16,180 bases of DNA. Source: Deferribacteraceae bacterium (GTDB taxonomy: Bacteria; Chrysiogenota; Deferribacteres; Deferribacterales; JAISNW01). The notes beneath the pieces were generated by a model. That model did not search any database. It was given only the letters and a program-made list of their open reading frames with translations, and was not told where the DNA came from. Positions 7,346-13,931 of the stretch are shown in pieces. The stretch is from assembly GCA_031278965.1 (NCBI GenBank), contig JAITJJ010000040.1, forward strand, positions 1-16,180, read 5' to 3'. The stretch's first letter is position 1; every line of letters begins with the position of its first letter. The position numbers and the translations under genes are program-made.

Positions 7346-7701
7346 GGGGGCGCTCGGTTTCGACGGGGTGTCGAAGGTCTGCAGAGCATGTCAAGGACCA
7401 TGACCTTGTAAAAACTTGGAAAAAAAATAAACGCTAACGACACTCAAGAGTTGGCTCTCGCCGCCTAATTAGCGCGGCGGCGTCTCCTAAAAAACCCCGC
7501 CGTGAGGTGTTTTAGACAGGCGTAAAAAATTCCGGCTAGTCAAGGCAGACGCCCTTTCTGCTTTGGCAAAACTTTTAGGGGCTTTTCCCGACTTTAGCCG
7601 GTTCCGCGGGCATGGAAGGGAGAGACTTAAACGCGGGGCTAAGCATGTAGCGCTGTAGATAATAGGCATTGCGGACGGGGGTTCGATTCCCCCCGCCTCC
7701 A
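7346..7701 (+). ncRNA. ssrA: Transfer-messenger RNA (tmRNA), one-piece form
   Basis: tmRNA rescues stalled ribosomes and tags the unfinished protein for proteolysis. The 5' end GGGGGCGCTCGGTTTCGACGG and the 3' T-arm GGGGGTTCGATTCCCCC are diagnostic. The acceptor stem pairs GGGGGCG (7346-7352) with CGCCTCC (7694-7700), followed by discriminator A at 7701. CCA is not encoded and must be added. The tag frame runs 7433-7468: GCT resume codon, then AAC GAC ACT CAA GAG TTG GCT CTC GCC GCC TAA, giving ANDTQELALAA, with the ALAA-type end recognised by ClpXP. GC-rich complementary segments around 7468-7690 fit the usual pseudoknots. The length of 356 nt is normal for one-piece tmRNA. Confidence 0.96.
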
Positions 7702-7714
7702 TTGAAAAGGCACA

Positions 7715-7751
7715 AAGGCGAACCCTAAAATAATATTTTAGGGTTCGCCTT
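7715..7751 (+). terminator. Perfect 17-bp hairpin after tmRNA
   Basis: AAGGCGAACCCTAAAAT (7715-7731) and its exact complement at 7735-7751 flank a 3-nt loop AAT. It lies 13 nt after the tmRNA, so it probably ends tmRNA transcription or stabilises its 3' precursor end. There is no T-run after the stem on either strand, which is unusual for an intrinsic terminator. Confidence 0.65.
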
Positions 7752-7884
7752 CGCGGGTTAGGCGGATTTAATAGCCTCGTCTGCAAGTAATATTCAGGGA
7801 TATTGTAATAGGTGTTTTGTGTCCGTATCTATCTGGGAAAATAAATTATAGGCCGCCTTCATACAGTGAATATTAAAAAAAATG

Positions 7885-7913
7885 TTGACTTGCTAGTTAG
7901 TTTGCTGTATTCA
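7885..7913 (+). promoter_or_regulatory. Possible promoter of the LysM lipoprotein gene
   Basis: TTGACT at 7885-7890 (5 of 6) and TATTCA at 7908-7913 (weak) with a 17-bp spacer. The -35 is good and the -10 poor. It is the best candidate between the tmRNA hairpin and the gene. Confidence 0.35.
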
Positions 7914-7947
7914 AGGTAATGTGAGAGTTATTATGGAGGTACTTCCG

Positions 7948-8733
7948 ATGAAAAAGATATTTTTAATGATTACAGTGTTGGGGTTTCTGTTTGGCTGCGG
8001 AGGTTCAACACCGCCTGCAGAAGAGGCTGATCCTGCCGCAGAGCTTCAGGCGACCTTAGACGGTTATTCCGGTGCTTGTGCAGACCTGGCTTTTAAAGAT
8101 TCGCGGGATCAACTTGCAGAAGTTTTCGTTTTGCGCGGGGAAGGCGACACTGCAGGCGCTGACGAAGCATACGGCAGAGCCCGTGATTCCTATGAAGTGG
8201 CTCTCCCCGGCTATGATAAAAACAAGGCGGATGTTGAATCTTTAACAGGAATAGTTGAAGATCAAAAATCCCGTTTGGAAGGGTTGCGCGCTGAAGGGGA
8301 GGAAACCATCCCCAATGAGTTTGCCGCCGCCGAAACGAGCGTTAACCAATACCATGAAACAGCTCTTGAAAAGATAGATGAGTGCGATGTTCAGGAAGCG
8401 CAATACGCAGTGGATCAAGCGGATGCCGAGCTTAGCCTCATTGAAGATCTGTTGGCGCGTTCCGTTCCCGAAGAAGCTGCTCCGGTAGCCGACACCGAAA
8501 CATATATAGTTAAAAAAGGTGACAGCCTCTGGAAGATAGCCATCGCCAAATACTCCGATCCGTATTTCTGGCCTCTTATCTATTGGGCAAACAACTCCTC
8601 AATCAAGGATCCTGACCTTATTTACCCCGATCAGGAGTTTGTAATTAACAGGGCTTATAGCGAGAGCGATAAGAACAATGCCGTAAACACTGCTAAAACC
8701 AGAGGTCCTTGGAGCCTTTACGACGGCAAGTAA
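7948..8733 (+). CDS. LysM-domain lipoprotein
   Basis: This 261-residue envelope protein has a lipoprotein signal (MKKIFLMITVLGFLFGC; lipobox LFGC with Cys 17). The middle part (about 30-175) is acidic, alanine-rich and helical, probably a coiled coil (for example QLAEVFVLRGEGDTAGADEAYGRA). At the C-terminus a single LysM domain (about 185-235, YIVKKGDSLWKIAIAKYSDPYFWPLIYWAN) should bind peptidoglycan N-acetylglucosamine chains. Anchoring one end in lipid and the other in the wall suggests a structural envelope role; the tetratricopeptide-like middle could also bind a partner. I use ATG 7948 because GGAGGT at 7935-7940 sits 7 nt upstream and the signal peptide begins there; the in-frame GTG at 7921 would add nine residues. 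Its own terminator follows. Confidence 0.85.
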   Translation: MKKIFLMITVLGFLFGCGGSTPPAEEADPAAELQATLDGYSGACADLAFKDSRDQLAEVFVLRGEGDTAGADEAYGRARDSYEVALPGYDKNKADVESLTGIVEDQKSRLEGLRAEGEETIPNEFAAAETSVNQYHETALEKIDECDVQEAQYAVDQADAELSLIEDLLARSVPEEAAPVADTETYIVKKGDSLWKIAIAKYSDPYFWPLIYWANNSSIKDPDLIYPDQEFVINRAYSESDKNNAVNTAKTRGPWSLYDGK

Positions 8734-8748
8734 AATATATCGGAGGTG

Positions 8749-8784
8749 GGGGCGGCTTTTGCTTGGCATAGCGGGTTGCCCCTC
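8749..8784 (+). terminator. Probable terminator after the LysM lipoprotein gene
   Basis: GGGGCGGC (8749-8756) pairs with GTTGCCCC (8775-8782), 8 bp with two G-T pairs and an 18-nt loop, followed by a mixed T-rich tail (TCTTTACTC). It is weaker than the next hairpin. Confidence 0.4.
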
Positions 8785-8862
8785 TTTACTCTGTTTAACT
8801 TGGCGCATCTATCTTTGAATTTAAGATTTATCTTAGTGCGCTTTAAAGTCTGAAAAGAAATG

Positions 8863-8899
8863 AGGCTTGCAAAAGGTTATACCGTGCAAGCCTTTTTTT
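8863..8899 (+). terminator. Rho-independent terminator
   Basis: AGGCTTGCA (8863-8871) pairs with TGCAAGCCT (8885-8893). The loop contains a nested GGT-TAT-ACC mini-stem. A run of seven T follows (8893-8899). It separates the LysM gene from hpf. Confidence 0.85.
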
Positions 8900-8946
8900 G
8901 CCATAATTACTATTTTGCTGACAAAATTTAAATATGGAGGGTTTAT

Positions 8947-9474
8947 ATGAACATCAATATCGTTTCCAAAGGGCTTAAAGTTACGGAAGCCATGCGTTCA
9001 TATTCTGAAAAAAAACTTGCCCGAATTAAAAAATACTTTGCTTCCGATACCGTTGATTTCACTGTTACCTTTGCAATGCAACATAAAAACTCATATGTGG
9101 TTGAAGTTTTAGCCCACTCCAAAGGGCTCTACCTGAAAGGGGTGGAAACTTCCAGCGATCCTTACGCCGCCCTTGATCTGGTTGTTGATAAGATTGAAAG
9201 GCAGGTGGTGCGCTATAAGGACCGTATAAGCCAGCGCAAGCACGCCGAGCACTCTTCCTCATTGCAGATGGCTGTTTATGAAGCCGCCTCGGTGGAAGAG
9301 GAAAAGCCCGAAGTGATAATTTCAAAGAGCATAGATGTTAAACCTATGTCTGTGGAAGAAGCCGCTATGCAAATGGACCTTATGAATAAAGATTTTTTTG
9401 TATTCCGTAACGAGGTGGGGGCGCTGAATGTAGTATACAAGCGAGATGATGGAAACATCGGCCTGTTTAATTGA
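8947..9474 (+). CDS. hpf: Ribosome hibernation promoting factor, long form
   Basis: Long HPF binds the 30S decoding site during stationary phase or starvation and joins two 70S ribosomes into inactive 100S dimers. The 175-residue protein has an S30AE domain (about 1-100, beginning MNINIVSKGLKVTEAMRSYSEKKLARIKKYF) and a C-terminal dimerisation domain (about 115-175, with KSIDVKPMSVEEAAMQMDLMNKDFFVFRNE, given here in part as KPMSVEEA and FFVFRNE, ending RDDGNIGLF). The length and the second domain separate it from short HPF and YfiA. TGGAGG at 8935-8940 precedes the ATG. A possible promoter TTGCCA (8898-8903) and CAAAAT (8922-8927), 18 bp apart, overlaps the tail of the upstream terminator. The gene overlaps hprK by one base (TGATG). 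Confidence 0.95.
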   Translation: MNINIVSKGLKVTEAMRSYSEKKLARIKKYFASDTVDFTVTFAMQHKNSYVVEVLAHSKGLYLKGVETSSDPYAALDLVVDKIERQVVRYKDRISQRKHAEHSSSLQMAVYEAASVEEEKPEVIISKSIDVKPMSVEEAAMQMDLMNKDFFVFRNEVGALNVVYKRDDGNIGLFN

Positions 9475-10415
9475 TGACGAAGGAGATTACCGCCCGATCC
9501 ATAGTTTGCGGGCTTCCCCGAATTACCCCTCAAGAAGTGATATGCGAAGAATTTTTAGATACTGCCGTTGTGAATTCGGCCAGGGTTCAGAGACCGGGTT
9601 TAGCCCTTGCGGGATGCATGCACCACATAAGGCGCAATAGGGTTCAACTCTTTGGCGATACGGAGATTAACTATATCTTAACCCTTTCAGAAGAGGGAAA
9701 GCGCGATATATTAGCGGAACTTGCCCAACATAACTCATCTTTATATGTAATATCCAAGGCTCTCTCCGCTCCCTCCGCCCTAATTGAAACCGCAAGCCGC
9801 TTTAGCATTCCAATTGCCCTCTTTAATGAGCATACCATGCAAGTTTATAATGAGCTTGCCTATCACCTTGAGTATGCGTTGGCGGAAGAAACAGTTATGC
9901 AAGGGGTATGTGTGGAGGTATACGGAACAGGAATCATTATTGTCGGCAAGAGCGGGATAGGCAAGAGCGAGTGCGCCCTGGAGCTTATAAAGCGAGGCCA
10001 TAGGCTTGTGGCTGACGATATTGTTACCCTAAGAAGGATGCAGCACTATATTGTTGCATCCTGCGGCGAGGTTTTGTTAAACCGGATAGAACTTAGGGGG
10101 GTAGGAGTGCTTGACATAAGCAAGATGTTCGGGATTACCTCTGTCCGCTGCAGAAAACAGGTGGATTTAATAATAAAACTTATGGATTACGCCGAATGGA
10201 ACGATGACACAACGGTAGACCGCTTGAATACTGCGGAGACTCATGAGGAGATATTCGGGGTTCCGATCCCCGTTACCCGCTGCCCGGTATCTCCTGGTCG
10301 GAATATGTCAGAGATTGTAGAACTTGTGGCGAAAAACCATATTTTAAAGATCAAGGGCTATGATGCTACTAAAGAATTTTTAACCCAAGTGAATAAAACC
10401 GCAAACGGTGAATAA
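9474..10415 (+). CDS. hprK: HPr kinase/phosphorylase
   Basis: HprK phosphorylates and dephosphorylates a serine of HPr and so links metabolite levels to carbon control. The product has 313 residues, a normal length. The N-terminal domain includes VQRPGLALAG (about 38-47). The C-terminal kinase domain has the P-loop GKSGIGKSE (158-166), HRLVADD (176-182), the family signature IELRGVGVLDI (205-215) and the C-terminal PVSPGRNMSEIVELVA (271-286). The position just before the kinase core that is normally His in the HG-V-L-V-D-x-YG segment is Gln here (Gln 143, codon CAA at 9900-9902, in MQGVCVEVYG). I start at ATG 9474, which shares its A with the hpf stop (TGATG); TTG at 9471 would add one residue. 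No HPr or PTS gene is in the window. The hpf-hprK pairing resembles the proteobacterial hpf-ptsN-hprK order without ptsN. Confidence 0.94.
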   Translation: MTKEITARSIVCGLPRITPQEVICEEFLDTAVVNSARVQRPGLALAGCMHHIRRNRVQLFGDTEINYILTLSEEGKRDILAELAQHNSSLYVISKALSAPSALIETASRFSIPIALFNEHTMQVYNELAYHLEYALAEETVMQGVCVEVYGTGIIIVGKSGIGKSECALELIKRGHRLVADDIVTLRRMQHYIVASCGEVLLNRIELRGVGVLDISKMFGITSVRCRKQVDLIIKLMDYAEWNDDTTVDRLNTAETHEEIFGVPIPVTRCPVSPGRNMSEIVELVAKNHILKIKGYDATKEFLTQVNKTANGE

Positions 10416-10447
10416 TATATATGTGCATCTTAATTATAATGGTATTT

Positions 10448-10471
10448 ATGACGCTATACATAACGTGTCAT
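10448..10471 (+). terminator. Weak hairpin after hprK
   Basis: ATGACGC (10448-10454) pairs with GTGTCAT (10465-10471), 7 bp with one G-T pair and a 10-nt loop, followed by CCCAATTTTCC. It could end the hpf-hprK transcript, but the T-run is short and distant. The rest of the 10416-10647 gap holds no gene I can support. Confidence 0.3.
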
Positions 10472-10596
10472 CCCAATTTTCCAATCAGTTTTCTAGCCAT
10501 ACGGAACTTATCTTCTGTTCCATAATCTTTTCCCCTGCTATCTGTTTATCTCAGAGAGGGATCGCTTTGTTTACCGTTTTTTGACACCCATTTTAC

Positions 10597-10626
10597 TTGA
10601 CACTTCGCTTATCTATTAATTATTGT
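10597..10626 (+). promoter_or_regulatory. Candidate promoter of the MORN_2 repeat gene pair
   Basis: TTGACA at 10597-10602 is a perfect -35. TATTGT at 10621-10626 (4 of 6) follows after 18 bp. A second TTGACA stands 16 bp upstream at 10581-10586 without a good -10. The doubled -35 is notable. Confidence 0.45.
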
Positions 10627-10647
10627 TAAAAAATTAGAGGGTTTGAT

Positions 10648-12552
10648 ATGGCTGACAAGGTAATATTAGGGGATAACATTATAACAGAAGGCGTTCTTCG
10701 GAGCAATAACGTTCAAATTGAAGGCGACATCTCCTCAGAAGGGGTGCTGCGCTCTTTTTATAACAACGGAAGATTATCTTCCGAAACACCCTATAAAAAC
10801 GGAGTCGTTGAGGGAGTATACAAAGCCTACTATTCCAACGGGAAACTCCTTATGGAAAGTCCATATGTCGCAGGTCTTATAAACGGTACCCAGAAGCGTT
10901 ATCGCTCCAACGGCAAGATTGAGTATGAAACCCCCTATGCAAACGGTTTGAAAAATGGAACAGAGAGAGAATATGCCGCCAATGGAAAGCTAGAAAGCGA
11001 AACTCCTTACTTAAACGATTCTAAGGAAGGGATAAAAAAGATATATGACTCAAAAGGCAGCCTCACCGAAGAACTGCCTTTTAAGGACGGCAGCATTGAA
11101 GGGATTGTAAAAAGCTATGAAAAAGGGGTACTCGCCGCGGAGGTCACCTATCTGGACGGAGATAAAAACGGTGTGGGAAAATGGTATAAAAACGGCGTTC
11201 TGTATAAGGAGAGTTATTATAAAGACGATCTCTTGAACGGCGTAGAAAAGGAATATTTTGAAAACGGTATAGTGAAGAGTGAGACGCCTTATGAAGACGG
11301 CGAAATAAACGGAGTTGAGATAGAATATTATGAAAACGGCGGTATTAAACGTAAAACACCATATAAAGACGGAGAGTTAAACGGAGTTGAGGGAGAGTAT
11401 TACGAGAACGGGAAGCCGAAGTGTGAAACGCCGTATAAAGATAATGAAATACATGGGATAGTAAAGCAATACAGGGAAAACGGAAGGCTGGAAAGTGAAA
11501 TCGGTTATAAAAACGGAGAGGGAACCGGATATAGGCAAGAATATGACGAGGAATACGAATATGAGAGAGAATTGGAAACCGCTGAGGTTAAAGTAAAAAG
11601 AAGTTATTATGATAATGGCAAAACAAAGGTCAAGGAAGAAACTCCTTACAAAAACAGGGTTATTGACGGTATACAAAAAGAATATAGCAGCGACGGGAGA
11701 CTTATATCGGAAACTGCATATAAAAATGGGGAGAGGCACGGGGCTTACAGACGCTATGATAAAGGAGAACTCACTTACGAAGCTAATTATAAGCATCACA
11801 AGCTGCACGGGTTTACATCATATTTTTTTCTTGGAAAACTCTCTGAGATTGCCAACTATGAAAATGGGGAGCTTGACGGCTTGCAGGAGAAGTATTCTTC
11901 GGTCTCCGCCATAGAAGTGAAGGCGATTTACAGGAACGGAGGGCTCTTGCGCCGCACCTCATACAATAATGGGATGAAAGACGGAAAAGAAATATGGTTT
12001 GACGGTTCAGGAAACCCCATTAGAGTTGTTGTCTATAAAAAAGGCGAAATATCCGTTATAAAAGGGAAGGATATTTCAAAACTCGGTCAAGAATATGACT
12101 ACGCTTCTTATTCAAACAAGGATTACAGGACGGCGCTTCTTAAAGGCGGCGATGAGGCTTTGGCGGGAATTCCATGCAAAAACGGTTTGGCGGAAGGTGT
12201 GGCAAAAATCTATTATCCGGACAGCGACAGGATTTTTAAGGCGATCCCTTACAAAGCTGGACTTAAAGAGGGAATAGAGAGAGCGTTTTACCGCAGCGGA
12301 AAGATATCTTCCGAAATACCTTTTAAGGATGGAGAAAAAAACGGCATCGCAAAGTTTTATCCTGATCGCCCTATCCCTGCGCGGGCATTTAATTTTTTCT
12401 TCCCCCTCATTTCGGTGGATCCGGGAAAACCCAAAAAAGAGATAAACTTTCGCAAAGGTCTTCAAAGCGGCTTAAAAGAAGAGCGCTTCCTTTCGGACGA
12501 GCCGTTTGAAGATGAAGATTACGAGGATTATTATCAGGATGGCGAAGAGTAA
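10648..12552 (+). CDS. Large MORN_2/YwqK-type repeat protein
   Basis: The 634-residue protein is built almost entirely from about 20 copies of a 23-24-residue unit with the pattern G-x-x-K-x-Y-x-x-N-G-K-L-x-x-E-T-P-Y-K-x-G-x-x-N, the MORN variant (MORN_2, PF07661) also seen in proteins annotated as YwqK-family antitoxins. Copies are regular from residue 31 to about 290 and diverge after that, with inserts near 300, 480 and 590. The C-terminus is very acidic (DEPFEDEDYEDYYQDGEE). Each unit is likely a beta-hairpin, giving a long beta-solenoid-like sheet. There is no signal peptide or membrane segment, so it should be cytoplasmic. The first 30 residues (VILGDNIITEG, NNVQIEGDISSEG) faintly resemble a bactofilin strand pattern. 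The ATG has AGAGGG at 10636-10641. Function unknown: scaffold, wall/lipid contact and antitoxin are all open. Confidence 0.85.
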   Translation: MADKVILGDNIITEGVLRSNNVQIEGDISSEGVLRSFYNNGRLSSETPYKNGVVEGVYKAYYSNGKLLMESPYVAGLINGTQKRYRSNGKIEYETPYANGLKNGTEREYAANGKLESETPYLNDSKEGIKKIYDSKGSLTEELPFKDGSIEGIVKSYEKGVLAAEVTYLDGDKNGVGKWYKNGVLYKESYYKDDLLNGVEKEYFENGIVKSETPYEDGEINGVEIEYYENGGIKRKTPYKDGELNGVEGEYYENGKPKCETPYKDNEIHGIVKQYRENGRLESEIGYKNGEGTGYRQEYDEEYEYERELETAEVKVKRSYYDNGKTKVKEETPYKNRVIDGIQKEYSSDGRLISETAYKNGERHGAYRRYDKGELTYEANYKHHKLHGFTSYFFLGKLSEIANYENGELDGLQEKYSSVSAIEVKAIYRNGGLLRRTSYNNGMKDGKEIWFDGSGNPIRVVVYKKGEISVIKGKDISKLGQEYDYASYSNKDYRTALLKGGDEALAGIPCKNGLAEGVAKIYYPDSDRIFKAIPYKAGLKEGIERAFYRSGKISSEIPFKDGEKNGIAKFYPDRPIPARAFNFFFPLISVDPGKPKKEINFRKGLQSGLKEERFLSDEPFEDEDYEDYYQDGEE

Positions 12553-13297
12553 GGCAATAATAACCCTTGCGGTTATCACATTCGGCTTTGTCTTTGCAGT
12601 GCAGATTATCGGCAAAACTTCTTTGCGAAACAGCGGTATTATTATTTTTCTTGCAGTAATTGCCGTTATTTTAATCCCACTATTCCTGCCGCCTAAAACA
12701 AAGACAGTTAAAAACCGCAGATTTGACGAGACGGTTTTTTACGGCAAACCAGACGATACCTCTGACGGTGAGAAAGCGCCGAAACCTAGGATAATTCAAA
12801 ACTTCCCTGAACTTCCGCAGACGGGCGAATCTACCTGGAAACCCGCCACCCTTCCAAATGAAATTGAGGGGACATTTTTTGAAAATGACGGGATTATGCC
12901 GGAAACACTATATAAAGACAGGAAGAAATATGGAACAGAAAAACATTATTTTGAAGACGGCAAATTGCGTCTGGCAACCCAGTATAAGGATGATATTCGT
13001 GAAGGCGTTGAAAAAGAATATAACAGGGAAGGGCGGCTGATAAGGGAAACCCCTTTTAAGGGCGGAAAAAAACAGGGGACCGAAAAACTATACCGCTCCA
13101 ACGGACGCATGATGTCTGCCGTTTACTATGGGAAGGCAGGCAAAAGAGAGGGGGAAGCAAGATTTTATGACGAAAATGCAAAAATAACCGCCGAAATTAT
13201 CTATTCTGATGATAAGCCCGTTTCAGGTTTCAAGGCGGACAGAAAGAGCGGGGGGAAGTTCCCTCTAAACCCGGATGAGCTTGAAAAATACGTTTGA
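12539..13297 (+). CDS. Membrane-anchored MORN_2 repeat protein
   Basis: This 252-residue product starts with two hydrophobic segments (about residues 4-22 and 30-50, AIITLAVITFGFVFAVQII and GIIIFLAVIAVILIPLFL), then a charged proline-containing linker, then about five MORN_2 units (about 105-230; GTEKHYFEDGKL, GVEKEYNREGRL, GTEKLYRSNGRM) of the same type as the preceding protein. The repeats probably face the cytoplasm, since the two hydrophobic segments form a hairpin with a short Lys/Arg loop. I start at ATG 12539 (MAKSKAIITLAV); it overlaps the end of the larger repeat gene by 14 nt, so the two are co-translated and likely act together. A longer start at 12506 would add eleven residues before the hydrophobic region. 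No toxin domain is fused or adjacent. Confidence 0.78.
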   Translation: MAKSKAIITLAVITFGFVFAVQIIGKTSLRNSGIIIFLAVIAVILIPLFLPPKTKTVKNRRFDETVFYGKPDDTSDGEKAPKPRIIQNFPELPQTGESTWKPATLPNEIEGTFFENDGIMPETLYKDRKKYGTEKHYFEDGKLRLATQYKDDIREGVEKEYNREGRLIRETPFKGGKKQGTEKLYRSNGRMMSAVYYGKAGKREGEARFYDENAKITAEIIYSDDKPVSGFKADRKSGGKFPLNPDELEKYV

Positions 13298-13348
13298 TAA
13301 AAACCGGACTTTAAAAGGAAAATCGTATGAATGCAATCAGATTCCATA

Positions 13349-13483
13349 TCATACGGATCCGCATCGCCGTATTTTGACGGTATTAACCGTCAAAATATGC
13401 CAGAATTCATTTGCGGTTATCGCTTTTGCCATAAAGTTCTTCGCTATTCCCAATACAGGCAGCCCGCTCGCTTTTCGAGCCAT
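13349..13483 (-). CDS. Possible small protein, or a chance frame in a decayed transposon
   Basis: A 44-residue frame begins MARKASGLPVLGIAKNFMAK and ends in CGSV. Its ATG at 13483 is preceded by AGGAGGGG with a 5-nt spacer, an excellent ribosome binding site. Against it: the ribosome site lies inside the decayed transposase frame, no -10/-35 is evident, and I recognise no homologue. The sequence is basic and moderately hydrophobic. A 12-bp palindrome falls inside the coding part. Confidence 0.2.
   Translation of the reverse strand: MARKASGLPVLGIAKNFMAKAITANEFWHILTVNTVKIRRCGSV
13370..13397. repeat. Perfect 12-bp inverted repeat
   Basis: TATTTTGACGGT (13370-13381) and its exact complement ACCGTCAAAATA (13386-13397) enclose a 4-nt loop ATTA. 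No T-run follows. It might be a protein binding site, a terminator relic, or part of a transposon end. Confidence 0.8.
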
Positions 13484-13798
13484 AATATCCCCTCCTGTCG
13501 TTCTTTAGGAATATTATATACATAATGACTTAAAAATGGAATTAATCCGACCTTCTGTGCGATCTGTTCCTGCGTCAAAGGTTTAAGCCCGTTAGCTTTA
13601 TCACAGTTCAAGCATTATTTTCGCTCTATTTGCCAATCTAACGCTATGTATGCCAGTCTTGCTGAACTTCTCCAGCTCACTCCGCAAAATCGTGTTTGGT
13701 TCGATTTTTATATATTTTCTCTCATATGCCGCCGCCTCATTTTTTAAGACAACGTCACTATGGCATATTTTAAAAACTCGTAAATATTTATATGACAC
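13444..13798 (-). pseudogene. Frameshifted remnant of an IS630-like transposase N-terminus
   Basis: A first frame (from 13798, stop at 13601-13603) ends in RSELEKFSKTGIHSVRLANRAKIMLEL, here cited as GIHSVRLANRAKIMLEL, which matches the start of IS630-type transposases (a short helix, then S-R-x-x-x-R-A-x-I-x-L). At that stop the reading continues, shifted by one base, as DKANGLKPLTQEQIAQKVGL, the helix-turn-helix expected next, and then degrades to a stop at 13444-13446. One extra base around 13600-13603 explains both frames. The DDE catalytic part is not found, so the gene is dead. The family assignment is from memory of the motif and is moderate. Confidence 0.5.
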
Positions 13799-13871
13799 TA
13801 AATGCCAGGGAAAATATGCAAACTTTTACAACCAGTTAACTTTATTCACGGAAATTGATCGTGCAAATTGT

Positions 13872-13899
13872 TTGACAATTGCCGTCATAGGATTATAAT
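13872..13899 (+). promoter_or_regulatory. Consensus sigma70 promoter of the flavocytochrome gene
   Basis: TTGACA (13872-13877) and TATAAT (13894-13899) are perfect hexamers with a 16-bp spacer. The start would be near 13906, giving a leader of about 26 nt. No obvious FNR or NarL-type operator overlaps it, which is notable for an anaerobic respiratory gene. Confidence 0.8.
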
Positions 13900-13931
13900 T
13901 TAAGCATAGTATATTGGATTGGAAGGTTACG

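Larger units (their letters stand above)
13298..13931. other. Long region without an intact gene
   Basis: This stretch of over 600 bp holds a decayed IS630-like transposase on the minus strand, a short minus-strand frame with a good ribosome binding site, a 12-bp palindrome and the promoter of the flavocytochrome gene. These are listed separately. I see no terminator after the repeat-protein operon. Confidence 0.5.

Noticed and set aside
7233..7394. Longer start for the TonB-like gene
   Set aside because: It would run into the tmRNA 5' end and place 54 charged residues before the membrane anchor.
7346..7701. tmRNA as an integration site for a genomic island
   Set aside because: I found no repeat of the tmRNA 3' end downstream and no integrase; the next genes are ordinary envelope and ribosome-hibernation genes.
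7487..7786. 99-codon minus-strand frame
   Set aside because: It lies on the antisense strand of the tmRNA gene and its hairpin, with no ribosome site or recognisable protein.
10738..11520. Repeats as a CRISPR array
   Set aside because: The 69-72-bp periodicity is continuous coding repeats without unique spacers; the translation shows MORN_2 units.
11377..11808. 143-codon minus-strand frame with hydrophobic runs
   Set aside because: It is the mirror of the Lys/Tyr/Glu-rich repeat coding strand, which yields Phe/Ile/Leu-rich antisense frames; there is no start signal.
10648..13297. Toxin-antitoxin operon based on the YwqK label
   Set aside because: No toxin-like gene is present, one partner is a membrane protein and the repeat number is far above that of small antitoxin-like proteins.
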